DNA of 64,000 bases from the NCBI RefSeq assembly GCF_014905175.1, contig NC_057792.1, positions 17,676,963 to 17,740,962 of the forward strand, written 5' to 3'. Position 1 is the first letter of the stretch. Each line of letters begins with the position of its first letter. The DNA comes from Aphidius gifuensis. Its lineage: Eukaryota > Arthropoda > Insecta > Hymenoptera > Braconidae. Both the position numbers and the translations under genes were made by a program. The notes beneath the pieces are model-generated. The model ran no database searches. It saw only the letters and a list, made by a program, of their open reading frames with translations, and was not told the DNA's origin. Below, one piece after another: positions 61,754-64,000 of this stretch.

Positions 61754-64000
61754 CTATAAAAATAAATAAATAAATTTACTTTTCATTTAATCTATAATAA
61801 TAGTAATAAGAATAATAAGAATAACAACTAACCAATGCATGTTACAATGTCAATTGATAAACCCCAATAATACATAAATCCACATATGTCAACAAGTGTT
61901 AAACCAACACACATTAATATCCATATACATGTTTGTAATTCAGCAATTAATACTGCTGTTGTACCCATAACACAAATAAGTGCTAGTACAATATTTCTCC
62001 ATACTTCTTCAGCAATAACTTTATCAGTAACCCAAGAACCAAACATTCTACTCCAAACAAATATTAAACCATTTATATTTGAATTTTTTGCTAATAATTT
62101 AACATTATCCATTGCTGGAATCCATTCATTTGGTCCAGTAAAACTTTTAAATGAAAAATCAATACTTGATACTTTAATGTCTGGTGCATTTTTACCACAT
62201 GTTAAATTATTATAAAAATAAAAATTACGTTGATATTTTCCTCCAGTTTGACTGTATAAAAATTTTGATAAATAATTATATAATTCATCATTATTTAGAG
62301 AGCTTGTTAATATATTTTTGTCATAATTTTGATGAATAAAATTTTTAAAGTCTATTGGCCAAGGTGATACGTGATCAATGTATGTTGTCATGTTCATTAA
62401 ATTTTCAGTTAATATTATAATATTTTTTAAATTATCATTATAATCAATATCACCAATATAAACAGCTGCTTGATATCCACGATTTGGATAATGAGTATTA
62501 TGTATTGTCATGTAATTTGTTAAGTAACTGTCTTTTGGTAAAAACCAATTTGGATCAAACCATTGTTTCAATTGACTAGCACCAAAACTAGCAGCAATTG
62601 TCATTGTAATTGTTATTATAATAATCATGGCTTTTCCATATTTTGTTAATATTATTTTTGAATAAAACCAATCAATAATATACCATGCTAATGATTTACT
62701 TGGATCGAGTATTGTTGATTGGTGATTATCATGTATGACACATGGAACAATACCATTTCTTTTGTTTTCAATTCTTTTAACATCAAGTGTAAAAAATGCT
62801 ACGAAAAATGTTACTTGAAGAAAGAAAGTAACAAGTACTCCAACAGCAGCATAAATACAAAATGATTCAAGAGATGGAAGTATCTAAAAATAATTTTTAA
62901 AATCATAAATTAAGAAATATATTTTAATATAAAACATTTGTATTGTATTTTTTTCTTGATTTGAAAAATGAAAATAATAAAATTGCAACATTCCAAGTTT
63001 TAGTACTTGATAAGAAGCTAAATACAAGCAATTTTTGACCTTGCAAAATAATTTTTTTTTTATTTTCAAATAACATGTTAAAAAATTATTTTTCCAAGTT
63101 TTAATATTTTTTTTTTTCTTTTACGACATAATAAGCCTTGAACATCACAGTACTTGATAAAAGAAAATATTAAATACATTTAATTATTTGACCTTGCAAA
63201 AATATTGTTTTTTTTTAAAAAAAATAATTTTTTAAAATATTTAAATAAAATATTTTTCAAGTAAAAAGTTAAAAAATTATTTTATTATTTTGTTTTTTTT
63301 GCATAAAACTTTGATAAAGAACATACTGCAGGAATTTTTTTTTATTATTTTATATTTTATTACAAAAGCAAGTGTTATAATTTGCAAATAGACTATAAAA
63401 AAAAAAACATATATTATAATTTTCGAAAAATAATAAAGCTTATAATCGTATATTTAAAAAAAAATTCTTGCCCCATTCAATTTGTTTTGTGAAGCATATT
63501 CAAAATATTATTTAAAAACAAAATATTATTTTGCTTTTTTCATATGAATAACTTACAGTTGATGCACCAATGATAAAAGCCACAACATCAGTCAATGATG
63601 TAATAGAAATAGCAGCACCTGCATGACTCAACATAAGTCCAATTTTTTCCTCAATTGTTTTTTCACGATTTTGTTTGTGTGTTAGTACTTGTTTCCATGA
63701 TGCCATCATAACAAATATATCATCAACCCCAAGACCCATCAACATAAATGGCAATGATGTATGTACAGGTCCATAAGGTACACCAAATAAAGAACAAACA
63801 CCAACAGCAACAATAAAGGCACCACCAACACACAATAAACCAGCACCAGTTAAACAAAGCTGTAATGTTTTTTCAAACAACAAATATATCATATATGTTT
63901 TATAAATTTATAAATAATTATTTATAAATTACTAACTCGTAATTCAACCCATGTAAATCTTGATAATATAACTAATACATAAATAGACATTAAAATAACT
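61353..64000 (-). CDS. Patched-domain (PTCHD/Ptr-type) RND membrane protein, C-terminal 605 residues; 5' part outside window
   Basis: This is a member of the Patched/Ptr/NPC1 group of 12-span RND proteins, which are thought to move sterols or other lipids across membranes. The substrate is not known here. Four exons (64000-63937, 63859-63557, 62883-61833, 61753-61353) join in frame with GT-AG junctions and matching phases, ending TAA at 61355-61353. Visible parts are the sterol-sensing-domain spans with GVPYGPVH and GLGVDD (residues 63-68), SHAGAAISITSLTDVVAF, LPSLESFCIYAAVG, and a large second ectodomain. The last six spans follow, including GLSVDYAAHVAHAF (479-492). The acidic residues of GLGVDD and GLSVDY are the expected RND proton-relay positions. 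The GLSVDY..H form fits PTCHD3/Ptr better than NPC1, Patched or Dispatched. The gene converges on PlexA. Confidence 0.92.
61833..62883 (-). CDS. Patched-domain gene: end of SSD, second ectodomain, spans 7-10
   Basis: The 1051-nt exon starts after ttatttttag at ILPSLESFCIYAAVG and ends CATTG|GTTAGT in phase 1. It holds the last SSD spans (VTFFLQVTFFVAFFTLDVKR), a cytoplasmic linker and span 7 (MIIIITITMTIAASFGA). A ~180-residue ectodomain beginning QWFDPNWFLPKDSYL follows, with NMT and NLT glycosylation sequons. Further spans follow (NIVLALICVMGTTAVLI, TCIWILMCVGLTLV). The reading frame extends upstream of the first ATG in the exon, showing that ATG is internal. Confidence 0.93.
62884..63556 (-). 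other. Intron of the Patched-domain gene with a degenerate tandem duplication
   Basis: This 673-nt intron is AT-rich. A segment at 63002-63094 (tagtacttgataagaagct, then gaccttgcaaaa and aaaaaattatttt) recurs in degenerate form at 63149-63284, spacing about 147 nt. No coding sequence is seen. Confidence 0.65.
63557..63859 (-). CDS. Patched-domain gene: sterol-sensing-domain exon with GLGVDD
   Basis: The exon is 303 nt, entered after aaaacattacag and left at ACT|GTAAGT, phase 0 on both sides. It encodes GVPYGPVHTSLPFMLMGLGV, DDIFVMMASWKQ and SHAGAAISITSLTDVVAFII. The adjacent aspartates (67-68) correspond to the TM4 acidic pair of Patched and Ptr proteins. Confidence 0.93.
63937..64000 (-). 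CDS. Patched-domain gene: partial exon cut by window edge
   Basis: Only the 3' 64 nt are inside the window: one leftover base, then 21 codons reading ...SIYVLVILSRFTWVELR. The exon ends CGA|GTTAGT in phase 0. It holds the end of a membrane span and joins across a 77-nt intron to LCLTGAGLL, giving the typical Ptr junction before the sterol-sensing region. Confidence 0.85.

Noticed and set aside
62626..62628. ATG at the head of the ectodomain frame as start of a short Patched-like protein
   Set aside because: The same frame continues upstream through conserved sterol-sensing sequence to an acceptor at 62884, so this methionine is internal.
61353..64000. NPC1, Patched or Dispatched identity for the minus-strand gene
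   Set aside because: The span-10 motif GLSVDYAAH and the short polar C-terminus fit the PTCHD/Ptr group better, and no NPC1-type or Patched-type tail is present.

Overview
The window is a strongly AT-rich stretch of an animal nuclear genome, most likely an insect. The proteins, the exon-intron layout, A/T-ending codons and long homopolymer-rich introns suggest a hymenopteran, perhaps a low-GC braconid parasitoid wasp. That placement is inference; the proteins alone show only arthropod-type families.

Two protein-coding genes are supported, both cut by the window or missing their 5' part, and they converge. On the + strand, 27293-56467 carries the last seven coding exons of a class A plexin (PlexA), the semaphorin receptor of axon guidance. 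They cover the end of the sema domain, three PSI and four IPT domains, one membrane span, and the whole cytoplasmic GAP/Rho-binding region with its arginine fingers. They splice in frame to 1538 codons plus stop. The first of these exons (61 codons) lies between non-coding DNA of at least 27.3 kb upstream and an intron of 23.9 kb downstream. The remaining introns are only 70-259 nt. On the - strand, 64000-61353 carries the last four coding exons (605 codons) of a Patched-domain/Ptr-type 12-span RND membrane protein; its N-terminal half lies beyond the right edge.

Layout: 1-27292, presumed plexin intron with scattered GC-richer islands; 27293-27475, sema exon; 27476-51383, giant intron; 51384-56467, plexin exons; 56468-61352, both 3' UTRs and spacer; 61353-64000, Patched-domain gene. 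The giant intron holds the clearest structural anomaly. A two-part block at 28439-29388 is repeated collinearly at 31284-32073, the second copy being rich in small deletions. Between the copies lie a terminal-inverted-repeat element, a tandem array of four palindromic units and a tRNA-like sequence.

I saw no CRISPR array, phage, operon, rRNA or intact tRNA, and no convincing new biological system. The observations most worth following are the intronic duplication/palindrome cluster, the collapse of third-codon GC inside the large plexin exon, and a few GC-rich intronic islands. All base counts are by eye and no search was run.
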